64,000 nucleotides of DNA from Brachyspira murdochii DSM 12563 (lineage in GTDB: Bacteria > Spirochaetota > Brachyspiria > Brachyspirales > Brachyspiraceae). The translations under genes and the position numbers were made by a program. Positions 53,850-63,289 of this stretch are shown here, in pieces. A model generated the notes under the pieces. The model ran no database searches. It had not been told where the DNA came from and worked only from the letters and a program-made list of their open reading frames with translations. The DNA is taken from the NCBI RefSeq assembly GCF_000092845.1, contig NC_014150.1, positions 62,001 to 126,000 of the forward strand, read 5' to 3'. Position 1 is the first letter of the stretch; the number at the start of each line of letters is the position of its first letter.

Positions 53850-55742
53850 TTAATCCAAACTTAAAACTTTATTCTTTAAATACAAATATCTTGCTGTATA
53901 ATATACCCTGTTTTGAGCTTCTCTGTTTCCATAACCAAAACTTCTTCTGCTGACTGCTAATATTGGCGGAGCCTGTATTCTTTTTGTAATTCCCATTCCC
54001 ATAAACTGTTTCCACCATTTCTCCAAATCATCTACAAAATCATGTGCTGTTGTAAAATATTTATTCAAAATACCTTTTTGGCATCCAATTGCCTCTTCCA
54101 ATTTATCATTAATATATAATTCCAAAACATCTTCTAATATAATTCTGTTCCATGATTCCATTAAAAACTTAAATAAATAATCATGATAATCATATTTTAT
54201 AGGGTCGCCTTTGCCTTCATCTACAGCCTGTGCAGTTGATAATTCGGCACTAGGTACAATATTTATAGTTCCTTCAGGTATAATCTCTTCACCAAAAACT
54301 TTTTCATTGACATATTTTGCAAGTCCATATATTTGATACTTCCATAAATCAGCCAAACAAGCAAAAAATCCTGCACTGTCTCCATACATAGTAGAATATC
54401 CAACCATAGTTTCTGTCTTATTGGCATTGCATGTAAATACTCCTCCAATACTTGCTGCAATGGCAGATAATATCCTTGATGATCTATCTCTTGCCTGTAT
54501 ATTTTCTATAACAAAAGATGATAATTTTAAATAATTCTCATTTCCGTCTTTTATAATAGGGGAGCTTTCTAATTGCTTTACAGTATAATCAACAGATTCC
54601 TGTATAGGAACAACCATATATGAACAGCCTAAATTATCAGCCAAAGTTTTAGCTAAATCTTTTGTGGTACTAGAATTAAATTTACTAGGCATATTTACAA
54701 GATAAACATTATCCTTACCTAAGGCACTTACATACATAGCTGATGATAATGCAGAATCAATTCCGCCTGATACTCCTATAACTATTTTTTTTACACCAAT
54801 TGATTTTGTAAATTTTTTTATTCCGTAAATTACTGTATCATATATAAACTTATATTCATCATCTTCCTGTATCTCTATAGGTTTTGGATATGATTTATTT
54901 TTAATATCCATTTCTATATAATATACATTGTCTTCATATCTGTTTGCAGTTAATAATAAATTACCATTATTATCATAAACAGAACTTCCCCCGTCAAATG
55001 TATAAACTGTTTTTCCATTATTTTGTATTCCTACATTATTAACATATACAAGAGGAATATTATGTTTACTTGCAATTTCTCCGTACATCTTATGACGTTT
55101 TGTATCTTTAACTAACGTGTAAGGGGAACTTGATATATTTATAAATAAATCAACATCTTTATTTATGTTTATAATATCCATAGGCGAGAAAGAATAATTA
55201 CTGCTCCAAGCATCTTCGCATATAGTAAGTCCTAGTTTTATTTTTTCACCGTTACATTCTATTTCCAAAGGTTTTAAATATTCTTTTATATCCGCATTAT
55301 TTTCAAAGGCCAAATCTTTCAAGCTAAAAAAATGTCTTGGGTCTTCAAACTCTTTATAATTAGGAAGTAATGATTTTATTATAAAAGGGTAGGGTGTTGT
55401 ATTATTATGTATTAATTTACCGTCTTTAGCCGCAAATAAAGCATTATACTTTCTTAATCTTCCATCAAAATTTTTTTTACTCTTATCAGAAGCTACATTA
55501 CCAAAAATAACATATATTCCATTGGAGGATTTTATAATTTCTTCTCCTAGCTCTTCACACTCATTTATAAATCCCTTACTCTCCCACATATCCCCAAGCA
55601 TATATCCAGATACGCATAACTCTGGAAATACTATAATATCAGCATTATTCTTTTTAGCACTGCTTATGGCACTTATAATTCTAACTGTATTATCACATGG
55701 CATAGAAGGTATTATTTCAATTTGAGATATTGCTATTTTCAT
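53850..55742 (-). CDS. nadE: glutamine-dependent NAD+ synthetase
   Basis: A 630-residue two-domain enzyme that completes NAD+ synthesis from nicotinate adenine dinucleotide. The N-terminal glutaminase (nitrilase) domain has IIVFPELCVSGY and the nucleophile Cys in LTICEDAWSS. The C-terminal synthetase has the pyrophosphate loop VIGVSGGIDSALSSAMY, and KTETMVGYSTMYGD. ATG 55742 (MKIAISQIEIIPS) is chosen because GGAG lies upstream and homologues start here; an in-frame extension to 55820 adds an unlikely hydrophobic tail. It appears monocistronic. Confidence 0.93.
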   Translation of the reverse strand: MKIAISQIEIIPSMPCDNTVRIISAISSAKKNNADIIVFPELCVSGYMLGDMWESKGFINECEELGEEIIKSSNGIYVIFGNVASDKSKKNFDGRLRKYNALFAAKDGKLIHNNTTPYPFIIKSLLPNYKEFEDPRHFFSLKDLAFENNADIKEYLKPLEIECNGEKIKLGLTICEDAWSSNYSFSPMDIININKDVDLFINISSSPYTLVKDTKRHKMYGEIASKHNIPLVYVNNVGIQNNGKTVYTFDGGSSVYDNNGNLLLTANRYEDNVYYIEMDIKNKSYPKPIEIQEDDEYKFIYDTVIYGIKKFTKSIGVKKIVIGVSGGIDSALSSAMYVSALGKDNVYLVNMPSKFNSSTTKDLAKTLADNLGCSYMVVPIQESVDYTVKQLESSPIIKDGNENYLKLSSFVIENIQARDRSSRILSAIAASIGGVFTCNANKTETMVGYSTMYGDSAGFFACLADLWKYQIYGLAKYVNEKVFGEEIIPEGTINIVPSAELSTAQAVDEGKGDPIKYDYHDYLFKFLMESWNRIILEDVLELYINDKLEEAIGCQKGILNKYFTTAHDFVDDLEKWWKQFMGMGITKRIQAPPILAVSRRSFGYGNREAQNRVYYTARYLYLKNKVLSLD

Positions 55743-55888
55743 AATAAAACTCCAATATTTTTGCTGTAATTTGTGATTATATGTTAATATTATAATAATA
55801 TTAATAAAGAAAAAATACAATAAACCGTATATTAAAAATAAATAAAATAATTTATTATTTTGTATTAAAAATACTCAAGGCGGTAATT

Positions 55889-56476
55889 ATGAGAAGAAAG
55901 GACTTCATATTTGAAGATATGTATGAGATTGATAAAATGTTAAATAGTATAGAGTTTGGGGTTATGGCATTGCCTGATATTATACCTTATGCTGTTCCTG
56001 TGAGTTTTTGCTTCAAAAATAATCAAATATATTTTCATGGGGCTATGTCTGGAAGAAAATACGAAATTTTAAAAAATAATCCCGAAGTTTCATTTACCGC
56101 ATCAAAACTATATTCTTATATACCATCATCATTCATGAATAATAATATGATTCCTACTCAATTTTTTTTCTCGATATTTGCTGAAGGAAGATTTGAAAGT
56201 ATAAATGATATAGAAGAGAGAAGAAATATATTATATGAATTGGTAAAAAAATATGAGCCTAATAATAATAATCTATCAATAGACAATAAAATGTTTAACT
56301 ATGCTCAGAATAATATGTTAATAGGAGTTATAAATATTAAAAATATCACTGCAAAGGCAAAATTCGGTCAGAATATGACAGATGATGAGATAAAAATGAT
56401 AATTAAAGACCTAAAAACAAGGGCTGAAAAAATAGACATAGATACAATAGAGATGATAAATAAAATGAGAAAATGA
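55889..56476 (+). CDS. pyridoxamine 5'-phosphate oxidase-like flavin-binding protein (NimA-like)
   Basis: A 195-residue split-barrel flavoprotein. The start MRRKDFIFEDMYEIDKMLNS, then FGVMALPDIIPYAVPVSFCF and IYFHGAMSGRKYEILKNNPE, match the NimA/PNPOx-like family found next to many anaerobe genes. Members bind FMN or haem and some reduce nitroimidazoles, but the physiological substrate is unknown. AAGGCGG precedes the ATG. It is transcribed divergently from nadE. Confidence 0.82.
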   Translation: MRRKDFIFEDMYEIDKMLNSIEFGVMALPDIIPYAVPVSFCFKNNQIYFHGAMSGRKYEILKNNPEVSFTASKLYSYIPSSFMNNNMIPTQFFFSIFAEGRFESINDIEERRNILYELVKKYEPNNNNLSIDNKMFNYAQNNMLIGVINIKNITAKAKFGQNMTDDEIKMIIKDLKTRAEKIDIDTIEMINKMRK

Positions 56477-56592
56477 AAAAAATAACTTGAAAAAAGTATT
56501 ATAAGTGATAGAATAAAACCGAATAAAAAACTATCTCTTTTATATTATAATAATTATTTCATTATAAATAAAAATTAATTGAGGACAAACTA

Positions 56593-57582
56593 ATGCAAAC
56601 AAGAGTATATAAAGCAGGTTCCATAGTATATTTTACAGGAGATACTTCAGATAGAGTTTATATATTAAAACAAGGTCAGGCTCAAAGCATATTTTTGTCA
56701 GAGGAAACAGGGTATGAAACTAGAGAACTTATCAATATAGGAGAGTTTTTCGGTGTAAAAAGTATACTTGGAACATATCCGCAGGAAGATACTGTTCAAT
56801 GTTTGACTGATTGTGTTGTTATTATAATTACATACGAAGAGTTTGAAAGTTTAATAGCAAAAAATAAGCCTATTATCATAAAAATGCTCAAAGTATTTTC
56901 TAATCAGCTTAGAAGAATAAATAAAAGAGTTAGAGAACTTGTAGAAAATGATATTAATGATGAAGCTCCTGATCCTTTAGAAGGATTGTATAATATAGGA
57001 GAGTTCTATTTCAAAAATAAAAAGTATAAAAATGCACTTTATGCCTATAAAAGATACCTGCAATATGCTGATGAAGATTCTACATATTATAATACAGTAA
57101 AAGAAAAAATAGAAGAATGTAAAGATGAGCTTGATATAACAGATGACAGCGATATAGCTCCTCCAAATTCAGAAGTATCTTCTGCTGAAAAAACTGCTGC
57201 CCAGGCACAAACTGCTGTTAATGATCCTGTTTACAATAAAGCTGTTGAATTATATAATAGTAATAATTATGTTAATTCTATAAAAACATTTAATACTCTG
57301 CTTAAAAGTTCTAATGCTGCTGTAGCTGAGAATTCTATGTTTTATATGGGTAAATGCTATTATAATTTAAATAAATATGATAATGCTTCTACAGTGCTTT
57401 TATCAGCAATAAAAAAATATCCTAAATCTTCAAATGTTAAAGAGGCTATTTTATTTTTAGCTAAAACTTGCGAAGCTAAGGGGGATAAAACTAAAGCTAA
57501 AGCATATTATCAAAAGGTTATTTCTATGCCTCCTATGGATAATTTTTCTAAAGAAGCTAATGCAAGCGTTTCAAGATTATAA
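56593..57582 (+). CDS. cyclic nucleotide-binding domain protein with TPR repeats
   Basis: A 329-residue cytoplasmic protein. An N-terminal cNMP-binding fold (about 1-115; VYKAGSIVYFTGDTSDRVYILKQG, LINIGEFFGVKSIL) is followed by TPR-like repeats: one unit near 137-165 (YNIGEFYFKNKKYKNALYAY), a polar linker, and C-terminal units near 215-320 with FYMGKCYYNLNKYDNAS. There is no DNA-binding domain, so it is not a direct transcription factor. GAGGA precedes the ATG. The next gene, 21 bp on, is a Crp-type regulator. Confidence 0.85.
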   Translation: MQTRVYKAGSIVYFTGDTSDRVYILKQGQAQSIFLSEETGYETRELINIGEFFGVKSILGTYPQEDTVQCLTDCVVIIITYEEFESLIAKNKPIIIKMLKVFSNQLRRINKRVRELVENDINDEAPDPLEGLYNIGEFYFKNKKYKNALYAYKRYLQYADEDSTYYNTVKEKIEECKDELDITDDSDIAPPNSEVSSAEKTAAQAQTAVNDPVYNKAVELYNSNNYVNSIKTFNTLLKSSNAAVAENSMFYMGKCYYNLNKYDNASTVLLSAIKKYPKSSNVKEAILFLAKTCEAKGDKTKAKAYYQKVISMPPMDNFSKEANASVSRL

Positions 57583-57603
57583 TTTTTTAATAAGGAATTA
57601 ATT

Positions 57604-58239
57604 ATGGATAATAATTTATCTTCACATACAAAGAAATACAATACAGATGATGTTATATTTTTAGAATATGAAAAAGGCGACAAATTTTATATGGTTCAAA
57701 GCGGATCTGTAAAAATTACTAAGGTTATAAAAGATGTTGAAAAATTATTAGACATAGTTTATCCGGGGGATTTTTTCGGAGAAATGGCTATATTAGAAGA
57801 TACTACTAGAAGTGCTTCTGCAATAGCAAATGAACCTACTGTTTTACTAGAACTAAGAAAAGAGAACTTCCAATCAATATTAGCAAATAATACTGCTATG
57901 GCTCTTAAACTTTCAAAAATGTTCGCAAAAAGAATATTTGATGCTAAAAGAAGGCTTTTAATACTTCAATTAAATGAAACTGATTTAAGAGTTTATGACT
58001 GTCTTCTATTATTAGCAGAACTTCAGAATATACCTAGAGATCATTATTATGAGCCTCAGGAATTAAATGCCACTATTAATGATATTGCTAACTGGTGCGG
58101 TGTTAAAGTTAATGATGTTCAAAAAGTTTTAAACTCTTTGGTAAAAACAGGTAAAATTGATATAAGAACTAATACAATTTACGTTAAAAACTTAAAGGAA
58201 ATTCAAAGACAAATTGACTTAAAAAGAAAAAAATCATAA
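57604..58239 (+). CDS. Crp/Fnr-family transcriptional regulator
   Basis: A 211-residue regulator. The N-terminal cNMP-binding barrel (KYNTDDVIFLEYEKGDKFYM, VYPGDFFGEMAILEDTTRSA) includes a phosphate-cassette-like GEMA...TRSA stretch. A dimer helix follows, and the C-terminal winged helix is in NATINDIANWCGVKVNDVQKVLNSLVKTGKID. No Fnr-type N-terminal cysteine cluster is present. AAGGA precedes the ATG. It follows the cNMP-TPR gene in one operon, and a terminator comes next. Confidence 0.87.
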   Translation: MDNNLSSHTKKYNTDDVIFLEYEKGDKFYMVQSGSVKITKVIKDVEKLLDIVYPGDFFGEMAILEDTTRSASAIANEPTVLLELRKENFQSILANNTAMALKLSKMFAKRIFDAKRRLLILQLNETDLRVYDCLLLLAELQNIPRDHYYEPQELNATINDIANWCGVKVNDVQKVLNSLVKTGKIDIRTNTIYVKNLKEIQRQIDLKRKKS

Positions 58240-58259
58240 GTTAATAAACTTTATTTATA

Positions 58260-58294
58260 AAAAGCTGGTAACTTTTAGTTATCGGCTTTTTTAT
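58260..58294 (+). terminator. terminator after the Crp-type regulator
   Basis: AAAAGCTGGTAAC pairs with GTTATCGGCTTTT (right arm 58278-58290) with two G-U pairs, around a 5-nt loop, and is followed by TTTATT. Confidence 0.8.
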
Positions 58295-58330
58295 TCCTTA
58301 AAAATGCTATGTTAATTACAAATAATCATA

Positions 58331-58359
58331 TTGACAAAATAATATAATTAATGTACTAT
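58331..58359 (+). promoter_or_regulatory. promoter of ankyrin gene 1
   Basis: TTGACA (58331-58336), a 17-bp spacer and TACTAT (58354-58359). The region up to the start codon is similar to that before the second ankyrin gene. Confidence 0.6.
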
Positions 58360-58389
58360 ATGTAAAATATTTTTATTAAAGAGGTTTAT

Positions 58390-59082
58390 ATGAAAAAAAT
58401 TGTATTAATGGCAGTATTGTATACTTTATTTAGTTTTAATGCTTTATATTCTGGAAAAGCTGAAAATGCAGCACAATTATTATTGTATATAGCATCTGGT
58501 GACAGCGAAGGGGTTTTAGAGCTTATAAATGATAAAAAAGTTGATATAAGTGGCAGAATAGAAGATGGTCTGACACCATTAATGTTTTCTATCATTTATA
58601 AACAAGATGAAATATCTAAAATGCTCATAGAAAAAGGTGCTAATATCAATGTAAAAGACAAGTCTGGATTTACCGCTCTAATACATTCTATAATGTATAA
58701 TAGAACAGAAATATCAAAAATACTTATAGAAAAAAAAGCTGATGTCAATATAAAAACTTCATTAAATGAAAATGGAGTATATATGAAAAATTTTACTCCT
58801 TTAATACTTAACCAAGATAAAGAAATAGCAAAATTATTAATAAATGCTGGTGCTGATATTAATCTTAAATTATCTTGTAAAAATGGAGATATAAAATTAG
58901 AAAATGCTGCACCTTTAATGTGGTTTATTATTACTGATAATACAGAAGTAGCTGAGTTGTTAATAGAATCTGGGGCAGATATCAATGCTAAAGATAAAGA
59001 CGGAAAAACCGCATTGGATTATGCAAGAGAGAAAAATAATTCTAAAATAGAGCAGCTGCTCATTCAAAAAGGTGCTAATTAA
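58390..59082 (+). CDS. secreted ankyrin-repeat protein 1
   Basis: A 230-residue protein with a signal peptide (MKKIVLMAVLYTLFSFNALYSG) and about six ankyrin repeats: DGLTPLMFSIIYKQDEISKM, LIEKGANINVKDKSGFTAL and four others, ending DKDGKTALDYAREKNNSKIE. GAGG precedes the ATG. It presumably acts in the periplasm or outside the cell in protein binding. It is a tandem paralogue of the gene at 59330 and related to the small gene at 24751. Confidence 0.86.
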   Translation: MKKIVLMAVLYTLFSFNALYSGKAENAAQLLLYIASGDSEGVLELINDKKVDISGRIEDGLTPLMFSIIYKQDEISKMLIEKGANINVKDKSGFTALIHSIMYNRTEISKILIEKKADVNIKTSLNENGVYMKNFTPLILNQDKEIAKLLINAGADINLKLSCKNGDIKLENAAPLMWFIITDNTEVAELLIESGADINAKDKDGKTALDYAREKNNSKIEQLLIQKGAN

Positions 59083-59123
59083 TAAAAAGTAATTTTATTA
59101 TAATTGTGAAGAGTACAAATACG

Positions 59124-59190
59124 AAGCAAACATAGTGCCTCTAAGTACTGTCAAGTATGGCGTATAGGAAGAATACTTTGTTTGCTTTTT
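59124..59190 (+). terminator. possible long-loop terminator after ankyrin gene 1
   Basis: AAGCAAACA (59124-59132) pairs with TGTTTGCTT (59179-59187) and is followed by a T-run. The intervening 46 nt is long for a classical terminator. Confidence 0.4.
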
Positions 59191-59272
59191 TACATTATAA
59201 ATAAGGTATTTTTATATATTGTTATTTTTCCATACTGCATAAAATTATAAAATTGAAACAAGCATAATGATA

Positions 59273-59300
59273 TTGACAAACAATACCATTAATATATTAT
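59273..59300 (+). promoter_or_regulatory. promoter of ankyrin gene 2
   Basis: TTGACA (59273-59278), a 16-bp spacer and TATTAT (59295-59300). From here to the ATG the sequence largely repeats the upstream region of ankyrin gene 1. Confidence 0.55.
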
Positions 59301-59329
59301 ATATAAATATTTTTATTAAAGAGATTTAT

Positions 59330-60003
59330 ATGAAAAAAATTGTATTTATGGCAATATTGTATGCTTTATTTAGTTTTAATACTTTGTATCCAGAGCTTAA
59401 TAAAGATGAAAAAGAATTTGTATCATATATAGCAAATGGTGATAGAGAAGAAGTTTTATATTTTTTAAATAATAAAAAAACCAATGTAAATTTAGATATT
59501 ATAGATGGCATTACACCTTTGATGTTATCTATTATCTATAAGCAATATGAAATAGCAGAGATACTAATAAAAAAAGGTGCTAATATCAATAAAAAAGAGA
59601 AAGAAATCTGTGCTACACCTTTAATATTATCTATTATTTATGGTCAATATGAAATAGCGGAGATGCTAATAGAAAAAGGTGCTAATGTTAATATAAAAGA
59701 CAATGCCGGATTTACAGCTTTGATACATGCTATACAGCGTGAGAAAACAGATTTATCAAAAATGCTTATAGAAAAAAATCTGATGTAAATACAAAAGTAT
59801 CATTCAATACAAATGGATTATATTTAAAAGATTTTACTCCTTTGACATTTAACGTAGATACAGAAGTAGCTGAGTTATTAATAAAAGCTGGAGCTGATCT
59901 TAATGCTAAAGATAAAGATGGAAACACAGCATTATATTATGCAATAACTAAAAATAATAGTAAAATAATGAAGTTGATTTCTGAAAAAGGCGGCAGCTTC
60001 TAA
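59330..60003 (+). pseudogene. secreted ankyrin-repeat protein 2, frameshifted in a poly-A run
   Basis: ATG 59330 begins a signal peptide almost identical to that of ankyrin gene 1 (MKKIVFMAILYALFSFNTLYP), with ankyrin repeats following. The frame ends at TAA 59786-59788 after IEKNLM. In the paralogue the corresponding place reads IEKKADVN. Here the run after ATAG has seven A; eight would restore the frame, which then continues DVNTKVSFNTNGLYLKDFTP and two more ankyrin repeats to TAA 60001-60003. So one A is missing, by mutation, switchable slippage, or sequencing error. The full protein would be about 224 residues. Confidence 0.8.
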
Positions 60004-60050
60004 AAATAATTTTTATAACTAGCTTTATAATATTTTTTAAATTACTATTT

Positions 60051-61331
60051 TTATTTTAGTTTTTCATTAGTTTTTAATATTATTCTATGTATTAATATAA
60101 TTAAAATATTGTATATAAGCAAAGCTATAAAAAATATTTTCATTACAAATATAAAATTTTCAAAAGTTCTAAGTCCGTTTCTAAGTGAAAAATACACATA
60201 TACGAATATAATTAAATAACCATAGAAAGGATACCATAATCTATAAGCAAGCCCGTAATTAAATGTAAGCACTGTAAAAGCTAAAGAAAAACCAAAAATA
60301 ACCGCTGTAGGTACTAATGGTATAATAGCCTCATATCTGCTTGTAAACTGTATAAGTATAATTTGTTTTGCAAATACTATTAAAAATACTGATAAACAAA
60401 GAGATGCAAACACCAACAAAAGAATAGAATAATAAAGTATTTTGCTTTCTTTATTTTTATTATTATCCTTTTTTGCTATTAGTATATAAGAAAACATTAC
60501 TGAAGCTATTGGAGTGCCTATATAGAAAAACATTTTTATTATTAATGACATGGTAGAGTAGTACCCTGCACTTGTTTTATCCAAATATCTGTTTGCCATA
60601 AGTACATCGCTTAAAGATATCCAATTAAATATAAAGTTTACAATAACAATGTGAATTATATAACTTAAAAATATATATAGATTTTGTTTTGAGAAATACA
60701 TTTTTATTTTATTTAATGGTACGAAGTAGGGGAGATTAAGTTTTTTTAATTCTATTATATTGATAATAAAATATAATACACAAAATAATGCCACACTAAT
60801 AATAGCCTTTTCCAAAGTAAGCCCTGTTATAATAAAATAGGCTAGTAAAAGTATTTTTGATATAAATATTGCTATAAGGCTTGCAGTATAATCATATGCT
60901 ATATAATTATTAATTTTTAGTATGGACTGAGAAACTATACCCAAAATAGTAACAAATATACCAACAGACATTATAAGAAGAGAGGGGTAGCTTTTTATAT
61001 TGAAAAGTATATCTATTAAAGGTATTGACACTATATAAAGAATAGATATTATAATTGCAATAATATATCCGTAAGCCCAATAAGTGCGTGCATCTTCATC
61101 ATATTTGTAATGATGCATTATATAATAACTAAAACTAGATACTGTTAAAACTATTATAGAATATATATTTATTATACCATTGTAATGAGCAAAATCTGAT
61201 ATTGATAAACTTCTGTTAATATAAATTGATGATATATAATTTAATACGCTTGCAATACCGTTTATAAATACTAATAATGCATAGTTAATATAATATGAAT
61301 ATTTTTTGTATAATGTTTTTATTATGTTCAT
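60051..61331 (-). CDS. flippase-like polysaccharide membrane protein (Wzx/MATE-type)
   Basis: A 426-residue integral membrane protein with about twelve helices, resembling oligosaccharide flippases. The start MNIIKTLYKKYSYYINYALL and the first loop (YINRSLSISDFAHYNGIINI) match the N-terminal pattern of the Polysacc_synt family. It would move a lipid-linked glycan across the inner membrane, which would fit the glycosyltransferases elsewhere in the window, though they are not adjacent. No strong ribosome site is seen. Sequence similarity within this family is weak, so the function is inferred from topology. Confidence 0.68.
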   Translation of the reverse strand: MNIIKTLYKKYSYYINYALLVFINGIASVLNYISSIYINRSLSISDFAHYNGIINIYSIIVLTVSSFSYYIMHHYKYDEDARTYWAYGYIIAIIISILYIVSIPLIDILFNIKSYPSLLIMSVGIFVTILGIVSQSILKINNYIAYDYTASLIAIFISKILLLAYFIITGLTLEKAIISVALFCVLYFIINIIELKKLNLPYFVPLNKIKMYFSKQNLYIFLSYIIHIVIVNFIFNWISLSDVLMANRYLDKTSAGYYSTMSLIIKMFFYIGTPIASVMFSYILIAKKDNNKNKESKILYYSILLLVFASLCLSVFLIVFAKQIILIQFTSRYEAIIPLVPTAVIFGFSLAFTVLTFNYGLAYRLWYPFYGYLIIFVYVYFSLRNGLRTFENFIFVMKIFFIALLIYNILIILIHRIILKTNEKLK

Positions 61332-61375
61332 ATTATATTAACTTTAATTTACCTTTATTAAAACTTTATCTTAAA

Positions 61376-63004
61376 TTATCTTCTTCTTAAGAACCATATC
61401 AATATACCAAGTATACCAAATAAACAAGGCAAACCTATTTGAGCAACATATCTTATAAAGTTAGTCTGAGTAGTAGTAAGAGTAAGATTTTTTATGCTTG
61501 CTTCTTTAGGTCTTATAGTAATTTTCTGTCTTGCTTCTAATAGATAAGCAACACTATTCATAAATAAGTCCTTATTACCAGCAAATGCTATATCTACAGA
61601 CTGACCTTGCTCTGGATTAATATATGCATTCAAAGCAAATGTTGCATCACCAAATACAACTATTCTTGCAGGTTCTTTTCTGCCTTCTATTTCATAAGTA
61701 CCGCTTATAGCCAAAGGCACAGGACCCGGTATATCCGTTCTTGGATTGAATCTCGCTCTTGATAAATCGAATGTAGCCTCTTCTTTTCCATAACCTTGAG
61801 GTGTAGTTGTAATTATGTTTTCAAAGCTGCCGTTATATTTATTTTCACCGCTTAATATACTTCTTGCTACAACTAAGCAGGCAAATACATTTCCTTCTTT
61901 TAGTGTCTGAGTTATAGGGTGCGAAGTGTATTGAGGCACTATATTAACCGGTATAACAACACTTGAAGCAGTATCTATTATATAGTCATTTTTAGTTTTA
62001 AATCCCCAATCTGATAAAAAGCCTCCCAAATTGCTGTTAAATCTGCTTCTGTCCATAAAGCTGTCATATAATACTAATAATTTACCGCCGGTTTTTACAT
62101 AGTTATTTAATTTTTCTATTTCAAAATCGCTGAATGTTTCAACTGGTGCCGCTATCACTATTAAAGCAGCATCTGTAGGTATATTTTCAAGTATAATATT
62201 TAATTCTCTTACTTTATAATTTTCATTTTCCAAATAAGTTTTAACATAAGATAAGCCTTCTCCGCCTCTGTCCTGTATTTGTCTTTCTCCATGTCCTACA
62301 GTGAAATATATAACATATGATTCATTATCAAGTAATGTATATATTGCCTGAGTAAATTTTTCTTCTCCTACAAATAGAGGGTCTGAAGTAACTTTTGACT
62401 GAGTAGTTAAATCTTTTCTGTACACTCTTACTTGTTTGCTTTGTCCGTAAGTAAATACTATTTCTCCAACCTGAGTCATTTGATATTTACTTTTAGCTGA
62501 AGGTTTTTCTATAGGATTAATATATTCAACGGATATATGTTTATTGATTCTTTTATATTGTTCAAGCAGCAAATCAGCTCTCCAATCTGGTGAAGTAGGG
62601 TCTGTACTTGGAGATCTTAATACAACTATAGAAAGAGGACTATCTATTCTGGATAATACATCAGTAGTTTGCTGAGATATTGTATATGATTTGTTCTGTG
62701 TCATATCAAACCTTATAGGGAAGTTTATACTTATAATATAAAGCCCTACTAATATAGCTAAAACTATAACTAAAGATAATATTCCAAAAAAAGCTTTATG
62801 CACAAAACGCATTTTTAAGAAAGATATTATATATTTTCTGTCTACTACTATTGTAATAATAGTTATAACAGCTGATACTGCAAGTACAATCCAAAAAACT
62901 GTGGTAGGTCTTTGAGTTACAGCATAAAAGAAAATCCAAGCAAAAAATAATAATACCCATGAAGCTATAGTTAAAATTCTTAAATTAAACTTTTTATTTG
63001 ACAT
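61376..63004 (-). CDS. GldG-like ABC-transporter-associated protein
   Basis: A 542-residue membrane protein. Membrane helices lie near 12-30, 33-50 and 68-92. A large periplasmic part follows: RFDMTQNKSYTISQQTTDVL, then YFTVGHGERQIQDRGGEGLS typical of the GldG/ABC_transp_aux domain. A final helix near 515-537 ends in Arg-rich WFLRRR. In gliding bacteria GldG works with GldA and GldF; here no ATPase or permease partner is adjacent (a flippase lies downstream and dxr is divergent upstream), so partners must be encoded elsewhere. Confidence 0.78.
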   Translation of the reverse strand: MSNKKFNLRILTIASWVLLFFAWIFFYAVTQRPTTVFWIVLAVSAVITIITIVVDRKYIISFLKMRFVHKAFFGILSLVIVLAILVGLYIISINFPIRFDMTQNKSYTISQQTTDVLSRIDSPLSIVVLRSPSTDPTSPDWRADLLLEQYKRINKHISVEYINPIEKPSAKSKYQMTQVGEIVFTYGQSKQVRVYRKDLTTQSKVTSDPLFVGEEKFTQAIYTLLDNESYVIYFTVGHGERQIQDRGGEGLSYVKTYLENENYKVRELNIILENIPTDAALIVIAAPVETFSDFEIEKLNNYVKTGGKLLVLYDSFMDRSRFNSNLGGFLSDWGFKTKNDYIIDTASSVVIPVNIVPQYTSHPITQTLKEGNVFACLVVARSILSGENKYNGSFENIITTTPQGYGKEEATFDLSRARFNPRTDIPGPVPLAISGTYEIEGRKEPARIVVFGDATFALNAYINPEQGQSVDIAFAGNKDLFMNSVAYLLEARQKITIRPKEASIKNLTLTTTQTNFIRYVAQIGLPCLFGILGILIWFLRRR

Positions 63005-63289
63005 CTAATAATAATCCATTTTCTATAATTTTTAATAATTTGAATAAGTATTATATATAACTAATTATAAATTTCAATAGTTATGTTTAGTTATACTTGT
63101 TCTAAGAGATTATCGGCTATTCTATAATTTTTTATATAAAAATATTTTTTATATAAAATGTATAAAATAATACATAGCTTTAAAATCTAGTATAAATCTT
63201 TTTATATTGAAATAATTTAAAAATCACTCTATTATTAATTACTGTATAAATACTAATAAAATAATATAATTTTTTAATAGAGTTGTAAA

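Noticed and set aside
55743..55820. N-terminal extension of NadE
   Set aside because: The extra 26 residues are hydrophobic and unlike the family; a GGAG site precedes ATG 55742.
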